From Dyadobacter sediminis (lineage in GTDB: Bacteria; Bacteroidota; Bacteroidia; Cytophagales; Spirosomataceae): a DNA stretch of 52,636 nucleotides. The position numbers and the translations under genes are program-made. Every line of letters starts with the position of its first letter. Position 1 is the stretch's first letter. Location of the stretch: NCBI RefSeq assembly GCF_005860765.1, contig NZ_VCEI01000033.1, positions 1-52,636 of the forward strand, read 5' to 3'. The notes beneath the pieces are model-generated. The model was not told the origin of the DNA. It was given only the letters and a program-made list of their open reading frames with translations, and did not search any database. This document shows, piece by piece, positions 1 to 7,389 of this stretch.

Positions 1-84
1 CGGACCAGAAGAACCCTATTTCAAGGCAACTGGAAATTTCGTATAGAACAGTGTATAAATTATGCCTCAAAACTAAAAGCGTAG
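1..84 (+). pseudogene. 3' end of a Tn3-type serine resolvase (partial, frameshifted)
   Basis: Reading from base 3, the last residues spell a resolvase helix-turn-helix (ISRQLEISYRTVYK). Reading from base 1, the last residues (NYASKLKA, then TAG at 82-84) match the end of the resolvase remnant at 13675-13928 (NYVGKLKT). A 1-nt insertion near base 57 therefore seems to have broken the C-terminus. The gene runs off the left edge. It lies just inside a 38-bp terminal repeat (88-125), the usual place for tnpR in this element; the copy at 12615-13969 has the same layout. Assignment rests on the HTH motif and on similarity to that second remnant. Confidence 0.6.
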
Positions 85-87
85 TTT

Positions 88-125
88 ACTAACGCCGTTT
101 TCCGGACATTTGTAAGAAAAACCTC
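88..125 (-). repeat. 38-bp Tn3-family terminal inverted repeat, right end of an element extending left
   Basis: Read inward on the minus strand it begins GAGGTTTTTCTTACAAATG. These 19 bases are identical to the two ends of the element at 12615-13969. The inner part, CGGAAAACGGCGTTAG, resembles the inner part of the classical Tn3 repeat (..CGAAAACTCACGTTAAG). The outer end is 3 bp from the ATG of the AraC-type gene at 129. Confidence 0.7.
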
Positions 126-128
126 GTC

Positions 129-655
129 ATGGTGAAGGCAGAAAGTTTTGAAGAGTTTTACCAGCGAAAATTTGAATGGCTCCCCGATTCAATGCGGCAG
201 ACAATTGGGCATTTCAATGTTTTTCGCCTCGAATCTTATCTAGTTACTCCTACCAAATCGACTGCTCAACGCCGACGAGACTACTTCAATGTGATATTAG
301 TCATCGGGAATTGTAAACTTCAATACGGTGAACAGAACATAGAAATTAAACATCAAGCCTTGGTATTTGGTCATCCCCAAATTCTTTATCGCTTTGAACA
401 GACCATTGGCTTTCCGACAGGTTATTTTTTTGTATTCAACTCAGAGTTTTTTCACGACTACGGTAAATTCAATCAATATCCTGTTTTTCAGCCCACTGGG
501 AATCACGTTTTCGAGTTGACGGATATCCAACGAGAGCAAGTTGTTGCCCTTTATGAGCGCATGTTAGATGAGATCACATCCGGTTACATCTATAAATATG
601 ATCTCCTGCGTAGTTTAGTTTTTGAATTAGCGCACCTGGCAATGAAGATAGGGTT
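129..655 (+). pseudogene. AraC-family regulator, N-terminal sensor half only, cut by a Tn3 transposon
   Basis: The reading frame runs to 662 (177 aa), but the native part seems to stop near codon 174, where the Tn3 terminal repeat begins (651). The sequence resembles the cupin-like N-terminal domain of Bacteroidota AraC-type regulators: an N-terminal EFYQRKFEWLP segment, an IGHFNVFRLE strand, and a helical end (YDLLRSLVFELAHLAMKI). The two C-terminal HTH motifs needed for DNA binding (about 100-120 residues) are missing and were not found elsewhere in the window. The promoter was also replaced, because another Tn3-family end stops 3 bp before the ATG. Almost certainly non-functional as a regulator. 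Its target is unknown; it need not be the copper genes. Confidence 0.65.
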
Positions 656-688
656 AAACTAAAGAAAGGGAGAAAAACCGTCACGACT
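651..688 (+). repeat. Probable left terminal inverted repeat of the 733-4579 Tn3 transposon
   Basis: It starts GGGTTAAAC and has GAGAAAAACCGTCACGAC at its inner end. This fits the GGGG...GAAAAA.C.CACG pattern of Tn3-family 38-bp repeats (for example Tn4430, inner GAAAAAAACCACGCTAAG). It sits exactly where the AraC-like coding sequence stops matching its family and 45 bp before the tnpA stop codon, as expected. I could not find the matching right repeat downstream of tnpR, so the right limit of this transposon is unknown. Confidence 0.5.
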
Positions 689-732
689 TTCGTATAGGAT
701 TTTTATTTACCATAAGTCCGGAATATTCGATT

Positions 733-2602
733 CTAAGGGGCTAGATTTAAATCCATAATTGAACTCAAATTAAAAATTTTATAATCTTTACCATCGGAGA
801 AGTCGTATTCTCCCACCAAGTTTATATGTGCCCAGCTGTGGGTAGATGTTGCAAGGATTTTTTTCAACAGGATCTGCCTGTCGTGTTCGGACTCAACTGC
901 CACTAGTTTTTCAGATAACAACAACAGATTATAAGTGTTCAACGCATTTGCTATCAACCTTTTACATCCTTCCGCTATAAGTTGTTCTTTTCTGGTAGCC
1001 CAGATCAATTCCTGGTTGTTGCCTACGGTTATGGCCTTGGAAAAGTTATTACTGTTCTCAATTTTCGAAAGTGAGCCAGACACCGACTTCCGGATTAACT
1101 CATCATCCATGTATTGATAGATGTATACTGTTTTGTAGAGCCTTCCCAAATCTTTGAGGGCTTTGTAAAGCGGGTGTTGTTTAGAATATGAATTTAAACG
1201 TCTAAACAACGTTGATGCCTTAGCGTAACCCAACTTGATAGTACAAACAAGTCTCAGAATATCATCCCAATGATTTTCCAGGTGAACCAAGTTAATTTTA
1301 AGACCGGGAACAATTTTATAATTCAGTTCACGGTATGTCCTGGCTTCATCAATTGAATACAGCTGCTGGTGATGAAACCTTGCGAACCTGGGACGAAATT
1401 CAATACCCAAAAGACCCGTTACTGCGAATACAGGTTCACTGAACCCATGCGTGTCTGTTGAATGCGCATTTGGGATGATCACCTCATTGTGGGTCAAACC
1501 ATCCAGGACATAATGTGATTCGGGTTCAGCTGCACTAAATACAGTTGAATAAAATAACTGTCCAGCTTCGTCCAGAAAGGAATACATGGTGACACCCCTT
1601 CCATTACCGAAGTATTTAAATGAGGGAGAAGCTACCAGTGAAGCAACGGAAACATCAAACTTTTGGCCATCACTGGAAGTATGAATAAAGTCAGCATCTT
1701 TTCTAAAATGCTCGGTAAGTGGTAAGTCATTGCTAAATGCAAGTACTTTATCATTTGCCTGTATTACTGTCTCTGGCGAGAAATACTGGAGTGACGTTGT
1801 CTCCAAAGAACTTGTCCGTATTCCTTTGGACATGAAAGAGAATTTCCGGATACCGATATTGCAACCAAAGCCAAGAATCGCTGCAAAGAACAAATTCTCA
1901 TCCGGACGTTTGGGTATGTGATCAATTCCACTATGAATAAATGTAGATATAAAACCAGTCGCATTCTGGACGGTTGAGAGCACTTCCACCAATGGAATAA
2001 CATATTCTTGTGGGTAGAGTGATTCCAGATCAACGACTTCTTCTAATCGTTTATCTTTCATCAGGTGCCAGTCACCAGCCGGATCAAAGTATACTTGTTT
2101 GTTGCTTCCTTTTTCTATACGCTCATTTGTCAATTTTATCTGGGCATTCAACTTTTCATTTAATTTGAGGAGAGTTTTTCGGGAATCTGCAAAAGCTGTC
2201 AAACCAGCTTGTTCTATGAGCTTTTCCTTTTCTTTGTTCCAAACCGTAACCGGTATTTGATACTCATCAAAACTACGGTAATCATAGGATGAATCGATTG
2301 GAAGTACTCCGGATTTGATACTATCCCTGATTTCCTGAAACAGCAATACTTTATATAAACCTGTCCTTAATTTTCCTTCCGTAGTCAATACCCGCTGCTG
2401 TTGTTCCATTCCTAAAAAATCAGTTGGTACAGCTGCGCGTGAAATAATAGAACCATTCTTTTCTTGGTAGTACCGGACCGCAGCAAGGATATCTTTTCCT
2501 GATGAAGTCGAACTAGGGATCAATGCTTTTACGATATCACTGACTTTACCATTCAATTTCGATGCATTTTTTTCAAGCATCTGATAGAAATCCTCCCGGT
2601 CA
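733..2602 (-). pseudogene. tnpA: Tn3-family transposase TnpA, C-terminal catalytic part
   Basis: The frame gives 615 aa from the Met at 2580. It carries the Tn3 DDE core: an Asp in DGQKFDV, an Asp in HSTDTHGF, and a Glu in the GNNQELIWATRKEQ region, followed by the usual C-terminal AHINLVGEYDF. The preceding ORF (2604-3875) is the N-terminal half. The two frames join if an A-run near 2605-2610 is read with a -1 shift, giving ..ATKK-INDREDFYQMLEKN. The joined protein would be about 1045 aa, near the normal ~1000 aa. Whether this is decay, a sequencing indel or recoding cannot be decided here. It encodes the cut-and-join enzyme acting on 38-bp ends. Confidence 0.85.
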
Positions 2603-2603
2603 T

Positions 2604-3875
2604 TTATTTTTTGGTGGCTTCCTTTAATGCTTTGAGGCGTTGCTGGTCTTCCTGTAACAATTTTTGAGATAGCCGTTTGTTTTTAAAAAGCAGTTCAATC
2701 AATGTAACTTTGGATAAGGCTTCTATTGTAGTGTTAGCAATAATTTGTTCAATGGCACCCAAAACATCAATATGGGTGCTGCTCCGGTTGGCAACGCTGC
2801 TAACCAGTTGCGCAGTCTGCATCCTGTTTTGATAAAGCTGCTGCTTAACCAGGTTCTCACAACCATTGACATAATTGGTGACCGCACTATTCAAAGTCAG
2901 GATAAGTGCATCTCCCAGCATACAGTACTGGTGGATAATGAATGAAATCAAAAGAAGATAACGATTGGTGCTGCGTGTAGCTATTTGCGTTACCTGGTTA
3001 TTGATAACGTATTCCGCGTAAAACTGAACAGTGGTGTCAGATAATTTTAAGCGCTTCACTATCGGTAATAGCTGCAAATACATGATCTTCAAACTTTCAA
3101 AGTTGGTAACCCTCTCTCGGATCTGTTTGGTTTCCATGGATTGAGAGATGCGCTTAAAGAATGTAATCTCATATCGTTTTACTTTCAAATGCTTCTTGCT
3201 GTCCTGTTGATAAGAAGTGTGTTCGACAAGAAGCTGCTCTAAAAGTAAAATATCGGCGGTAGTAAGGTACTTATTTAAAATAGATTCTAGATTTTGCTCG
3301 AAACTGGTAAGCGCTTTGTCCAAAATTGTTTTCAGGCTTTGGTAGGTAGGAATTTCAATATGATGAGCCTGAAGGAAATCTACCATCCCTTCGAAAATCA
3401 GATACGGCCTGGTCTGTACATGTGCCAGTCTCTGTGTTTCTTCAATCAATGTTTCAATCGAAGACTTTTCGAAAGGTGCAAACCCGAAATATCCAAGAAT
3501 ATCTTCCCGGTGCCGGAGCGATGTCCGTCCTTCATAATTATCCATTTGTACAGCATTGACATCAACAGAAATTCTTGCCGCTACAAAGTCCACGTCACTT
3601 TGGTGGAAACGGTTGGATGTAAAAAACCGACTGACTACCCGGAAGTATCCAACCTGTAAAAGAAAGCCAACTTTATTTGATGGCGTATGCAAAGTCTTGA
3701 CATAATCAGCTGCCCACTGGGGCGCCTCTAAGAAAATCATTTTCTGATCAACACTCAAAACAGGTGGATTGTCAAATCGTTGCCGAGCTTCGGAAGTCAG
3801 GTATTCTTTTCTTGGCATGAGGAGATTTTGTTGTACAAAAAAACGCTGCTCAGAATGTACAAACCAGGTGAGCAT
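2604..3875 (-). pseudogene. tnpA: Tn3-family transposase TnpA, N-terminal part (DUF4158)
   Basis: This is a 423-aa frame. The family's natural start is probably the internal Met before PRKEYLTSEARQRFDNPP, a typical DUF4158 opening, at about 3818. It covers the DNA-end-binding N-terminal domain of Tn3 transposases. It ends with TAA directly after an A6 run (ACC AAA AAA TAA), and the catalytic part continues in the -1 frame at 733-2602. The gene is divergent from tnpR (3995), with the res region between. Confidence 0.85.
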
Positions 3876-3933
3876 TTTAGAGCTTAAAAAATTACCATAA
3901 TCCGGTCATATTTTATCAAAATAGTAAAATAAA

Positions 3934-3994
3934 CTTGTATACCAATCAAAGTATATTAAATTTATACTCATAGATGGAATAAAGTATACAAAAG
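3934..3994. promoter_or_regulatory. Candidate res recombination/operator region between tnpA and tnpR
   Basis: The tnpA-tnpR intergenic gap contains nested dyads: CTTGTATAC (3934-3942) mirrored by GTATACAAAAG (3984-3994), and a central near-palindrome GTATATTAAATTTATAC (3951-3967). Divergent Tn3 transposons place res subsites and both promoters here, and resolvase binds paired 12-bp arms. The position and symmetry fit; exact subsite boundaries are inferred. Confidence 0.5.
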
Positions 3995-4579
3995 GTGAAA
4001 ATAGGCTATGCTCGGGTGTCCACTCAGGATCAAAATTTAGAAATGCAGCTTGATGCACTGCAAAAGGCAGGTTGCGAAAAAATATTTCAGGAAAAGGCTT
4101 CCGGAATAAAATCAGACAGACCACAGCTTGCTGCCATGCAGCAGATCCTTCGTGAAGGAGATGTGATTTACATTTACAAGCTGGACCGGTTAGGCCGATC
4201 TTTAAAACATCTGCTTGAAATGACATCTGATTTTGAAAAGCGGGGGATTGGCCTGGTATCGATCAATGACCATATTGATACAACCACCGCTCAGGGCAGG
4301 TTGATCTTTAATATTTTTGCTTCACTGGCCGAATTTGAAAGAGATCTTATCAGGGAAAGGACTAAATCCGGTTTGGATGCGGCCCGCGCACGTGGTCGGA
4401 AAGGCGGACGTAGCCGGGGGCTTTCCAAAGAAGCAGAAAAAACGGCTATGCTCGCCCAAACATTATATAATGAACGTAAGTTGGGAGTAAATGAAATTGC
4501 AGCGGATTTGAAAATCTCTAAAATGACATTGTATAAATACCTAAGACATCGTGGGGTTGCGATTAGTAGCAAAAGGTAA
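3995..4579 (+). CDS. tnpR: Tn3 serine resolvase TnpR
   Basis: The product is 194 aa, the usual length. The start is GTG at 3995; no earlier ATG is in frame with the conserved MKIGYARVST opening. The catalytic Ser sits in YARVST (about residue 9). The conserved LDRLGRS, IDTTTAQGRLIFNIFASLAEFERDLIRERT and C-terminal HTH (VNEIAADLKISKMTLYKYLR) are all present. It resolves transposition cointegrates at res and normally represses its own and tnpA transcription. It is divergent from tnpA. This is the only fully intact resolvase of the five seen in this window. Confidence 0.93.
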   Translation: MKIGYARVSTQDQNLEMQLDALQKAGCEKIFQEKASGIKSDRPQLAAMQQILREGDVIYIYKLDRLGRSLKHLLEMTSDFEKRGIGLVSINDHIDTTTAQGRLIFNIFASLAEFERDLIRERTKSGLDAARARGRKGGRSRGLSKEAEKTAMLAQTLYNERKLGVNEIAADLKISKMTLYKYLRHRGVAISSKR

Positions 4580-4722
4580 AACCAGAATTCTGAATCTACA
4601 ATAGTCTGCTTACACTCCGGGCTAATACGCTTTTTTCAATTTGGGAAATATTAAAAGATTAGGTAGCGGCGGCCGCAAAAAACGGGCCGGCAAAGTGACT
4701 GTAAGGTTGTATTGCCCATGCA
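4580..4722. other. Intergenic gap after tnpR; possible but unproven right transposon end
   Basis: An AT/T-run segment near 4630-4665 weakly recalls an inverted copy of the left terminal repeat, but the match is too poor to call. If the true right end lies farther on, the copper genes would be passengers of this transposon. Confidence 0.3.
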
Positions 4723-5805
4723 CTACAAAGTAACCGATGTTACTATAATGTGCCCTTCTCGCTCAAAAGTGCAAATCGCTGTTTTTTGATCTTTTGCCAG
4801 TGCAAGCTTAGGATATTGGCCATTGCCTAAGGATGACGTCCTTAAACCATCCGGGCTTCTAAATTGTATGGAATTTTCCTGCTGCCAGGCAATAGCATTG
4901 CCCTTGGCTGTTTGAAGTATTACAGGTGTCCGGCCACTGCCTAATTTCATTTCAGTTTTGCCATGCTGCGCAAGATAAATTTCCATTTGACGACGCCAGA
5001 CTGTGGAAGCTTCACCTCTTAAATTAACCGTCAAATCTCCACCATCCATCGGGCATGCATTGATCATATAATTTCCAGTACCTTGTTTTTGAGCTTTCCC
5101 AAAATGTTCCCCTTCGTCTGTTGAAGAAATCAGATACATATTACGGGCACCATCCAGTTTGTTTCGGAACATGACAGAAATTTGTCCTGTTTGACTGATG
5201 TAAACTGACGGCTTGCAGCATTCACAGATACCATTTTGCTCTCCTTTGTAAATCAATTGATTTTTCCCCCAGGTTAAACCGCCGTCTCTTGAAAGTGCGC
5301 CATATAGATTATTATTTCCAAGTCGGCTGTCTAGCCAGGCAGTATAGACCAAGTTATCATTGCCCGCGCTGATGCTAGACAATGCTTCTTTGGCGGTAGT
5401 ATCTGTGTCATTAACACGTACGGGCGTAGACCATTGATGTGTTATATTCATAGACCTGATTGCATACAAGTTTCCACGATGATCACCAACCGTGACTACC
5501 GTGTAATCCTTTGTTGTGGTAAGTTGTGGCCCCCTTCCCATCCCAAGACCCATTTGAGGAAAGTTGCCTAATAGCGCAGGCTTAGAATACGATTTGCCAC
5601 CATCACCTGAAAATACATAGTACAAGTCACGTTCATTGGCATTTTTCACACCGTACACGATGTGTATAATACCTTCCCGGTCAACACTTATTTCCGGCTG
5701 GCTACCTGTGGCCAGTTTTTGTTCGGATTCAAAAGTATTATCAGGATAGCTTGCCAAGAAAATAAAACAAGTAAAAGCAGCGGTTAAAAATTTCAACAAC
5801 ATCAT
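4723..5805 (-). CDS. Secreted sialidase-like (BNR/Asp-box) beta-propeller protein
   Basis: The product is 360 aa if started at the Met before MLLKFLTAAFTCFIF; the frame is open upstream to 5856. The start was chosen because it gives a clean signal peptide. At least three Asp-box-like motifs are visible (FSGDGGKSYSKP, LSRDGGLTWGKN, SSTDEGEHFGKA), the hallmark of sialidase-fold propellers. A CECCKP motif (about residue 209) and a later ACPMDGG are unusual for a glycosidase and could bind metal; that is inference. I see no evidence for the full set of sialidase catalytic arginines. It is divergent from the copper operon across a ~170-bp gap, so it may be co-controlled. Best described as an exported propeller protein of unknown substrate with possible metal binding. 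Confidence 0.6.
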   Translation of the reverse strand: MMLLKFLTAAFTCFIFLASYPDNTFESEQKLATGSQPEISVDREGIIHIVYGVKNANERDLYYVFSGDGGKSYSKPALLGNFPQMGLGMGRGPQLTTTKDYTVVTVGDHRGNLYAIRSMNITHQWSTPVRVNDTDTTAKEALSSISAGNDNLVYTAWLDSRLGNNNLYGALSRDGGLTWGKNQLIYKGEQNGICECCKPSVYISQTGQISVMFRNKLDGARNMYLISSTDEGEHFGKAQKQGTGNYMINACPMDGGDLTVNLRGEASTVWRRQMEIYLAQHGKTEMKLGSGRTPVILQTAKGNAIAWQQENSIQFRSPDGLRTSSLGNGQYPKLALAKDQKTAICTFEREGHIIVTSVTL

Positions 5806-5972
5806 ACAGCTTATATCAAAAAGGTTATGCACGCTTTTAAAAGTCCTAAACCTCACAATTTACCTTTGGAATAATAGGATCCCATAATTATACAACTTGG
5901 CATAGTAATTGTGTAGAAATAACCTGGAACAAAAGGCAATCTTTGTACCTGGGCAAAATCGTATGTTTTAAT

Positions 5973-6344
5973 ATGAAAGGTTGTGTTTTTTTACTGCTGA
6001 TAATGATTTGCCTGCTGGTGCCAGCGGGAGTGAGTCATGCATGTGGCAGCAAGCACGTTCCAATCAAAAGAGAAGTAAAGCATGTGGCTTCCCATAAAAA
6101 GGCCTGCTGCGCCAGGCATCGAAACCATAGATCAGGGGATAGTAATAAGAAATGTAGCCATAGTTGTAATGAATCTGGCTGTGATTGCGCCCACTCTCTT
6201 CCTGTTTTTGCATTAAAGATCCAGCCGACAGGGTTGATCCAAAAAACCCTTGCTGTTGTTGACAATTCCCCCTCTTGGTTCTTCCAAGAAACTTCCCCAA
6301 AGCCAGTGTATCTTTCACTGTGGATGCCTCCTAATATAGGTTGA
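5973..6344 (+). CDS. Small exported His/Cys-rich protein at the head of the copper operon
   Basis: About 123 aa from the ATG at 5973; a TTG at 5943 is an alternative start. A hydrophobic signal-like stretch (KGCVFLLLIMICLLV) precedes a mature region rich in His and Cys (HACGSKHVP, HKKACCARHRNHR, KKCSHSCNESGCDCAH). The pattern suggests soft-metal binding in the periplasm or at the membrane. I do not recognise a named family. It is the first gene after the divergent promoter gap and runs in the direction of the copper genes, 86 bp before the HMA/DUF3347 gene. Confidence 0.55.
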   Translation: MKGCVFLLLIMICLLVPAGVSHACGSKHVPIKREVKHVASHKKACCARHRNHRSGDSNKKCSHSCNESGCDCAHSLPVFALKIQPTGLIQKTLAVVDNSPSWFFQETSPKPVYLSLWMPPNIG

Positions 6345-6430
6345 TAAGTTCCCTGTAGCCACAGGTACGCCCTTCCGGAGCTCTTTTCACTTCGGACAAA
6401 AACTTATTTAAAATCCAAAATTCCATTCTG

Positions 6431-7291
6431 ATGAAATCAATTAAAATATTGATGGCAACATTGCTATTGCTGTCTACTTTCTTATCCTATGCAGATATCA
6501 AAAATGTCACGACCGAGAATATAACAATTGCCGGATCATGCTCTCAGTGCAAAGAAGGCATTGAAGCTGCTGCATTTGAGAAAAACATTTCCAAAGCAAA
6601 CTGGGATAAGGAAACGAAGGTTGCCGCAATCACTTACGATAGTAAAAAGACCTCTTTGGATGCAATCCTGAAAAAAATTGCATTGGCTGGTTACGATAAC
6701 AAAAGCTACTTGGCACCTGATGATGCTTTTGCTAAATTGGAGGAATGCTGCCGCTACGAGCGTGCCAGCAAGAATGAAATGGTAGCGCAAAAGAAAATGA
6801 GTGGCCATGAACACGGTGCCACGTCCATGGAAACAGCTGCGAAGGCGGGGTCAGCCGATGCCGATCCATTGAAGCCTGTCTTAGATGCCTATTACGCAGT
6901 GAAGGATGCCCTGGTTGGCTCTGACGGAAATGCCACTTCTGCGAAAGCAACAAGTCTTGTAAAGGCGCTTAAAGCCGTTAAGATGGACGAGCTGGGAAGC
7001 GAGCAGCATATGGTTTGGATGAAGGTCATGAAAGATCTGAATTTCGATGCCGAACACATTGAAGAAACCAAAGATCTAGGCCACCAAAGAGACCATTTCT
7101 CTTCTCTTTCTGAAAATATGTATAAGCTCATTAAGTCGGCAAAACCTTCTCAGGCGGTTTATTATCAGCATTGCCCAATGGCCAAAGAAGGTAAAGGTGC
7201 CAACTGGCTAAGCCAGGTGTCGACAATTAAAAACCCTTATTATGGCGCGCAGATGTTGAATTGTGGCAAAACCACTGAAACACTCAAATAA
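6431..7291 (+). CDS. Exported HMA-like + DUF3347 copper-handling protein
   Basis: The product is 286 aa. A signal peptide (about residues 1-21) is followed by a heavy-metal-associated-like fold with the CSQC motif (about 37-40) in place of the usual CXXC of Atx1-type domains. A short His-containing linker (GHEHG, about residue 125) follows. From about residue 145 there is a DUF3347 domain (PVLDAYYAVKDALVGSD...YYQHCPMA..G.ANWLS.....NPYYG..ML.CG), a family often found in CusB-like or copper-resistance proteins of Bacteroidota. It probably binds Cu(I)/Ag(I) in the periplasm and passes it on. It lies between the His/Cys-rich gene and the multicopper oxidase; an inverted repeat separates it from the oxidase. 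Confidence 0.8.
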   Translation: MKSIKILMATLLLLSTFLSYADIKNVTTENITIAGSCSQCKEGIEAAAFEKNISKANWDKETKVAAITYDSKKTSLDAILKKIALAGYDNKSYLAPDDAFAKLEECCRYERASKNEMVAQKKMSGHEHGATSMETAAKAGSADADPLKPVLDAYYAVKDALVGSDGNATSAKATSLVKALKAVKMDELGSEQHMVWMKVMKDLNFDAEHIEETKDLGHQRDHFSSLSENMYKLIKSAKPSQAVYYQHCPMAKEGKGANWLSQVSTIKNPYYGAQMLNCGKTTETLK

Positions 7292-7292
7292 T

Positions 7293-7365
7293 AACGCCTG
7301 TCCTGATGGCAATGTAAATATTACCTGCTAGTAAGCTAATGATTTATGGTCATCAGGACAGCGTT
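7293..7365. repeat. Long inverted repeat between the DUF3347 and multicopper-oxidase genes
   Basis: The arms at 7293-7308 (AACGCCTGTCCTGATG) and 7351-7365 (CATCAGGACAGCGTT) pair with one bulged base around a ~42-nt loop. No long T-run follows, so it may be an RNA-processing or stability element or an attenuator inside the operon rather than a plain terminator. The function is inferred. Confidence 0.5.
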
Positions 7366-7389
7366 CTCTTCATATTTAAATAACAACAC

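Noticed and set aside
4625..4670. Possible right terminal repeat of the 733-4579 Tn3
   Set aside because: Only a T-run and a few scattered bases match the left end; too weak to call.
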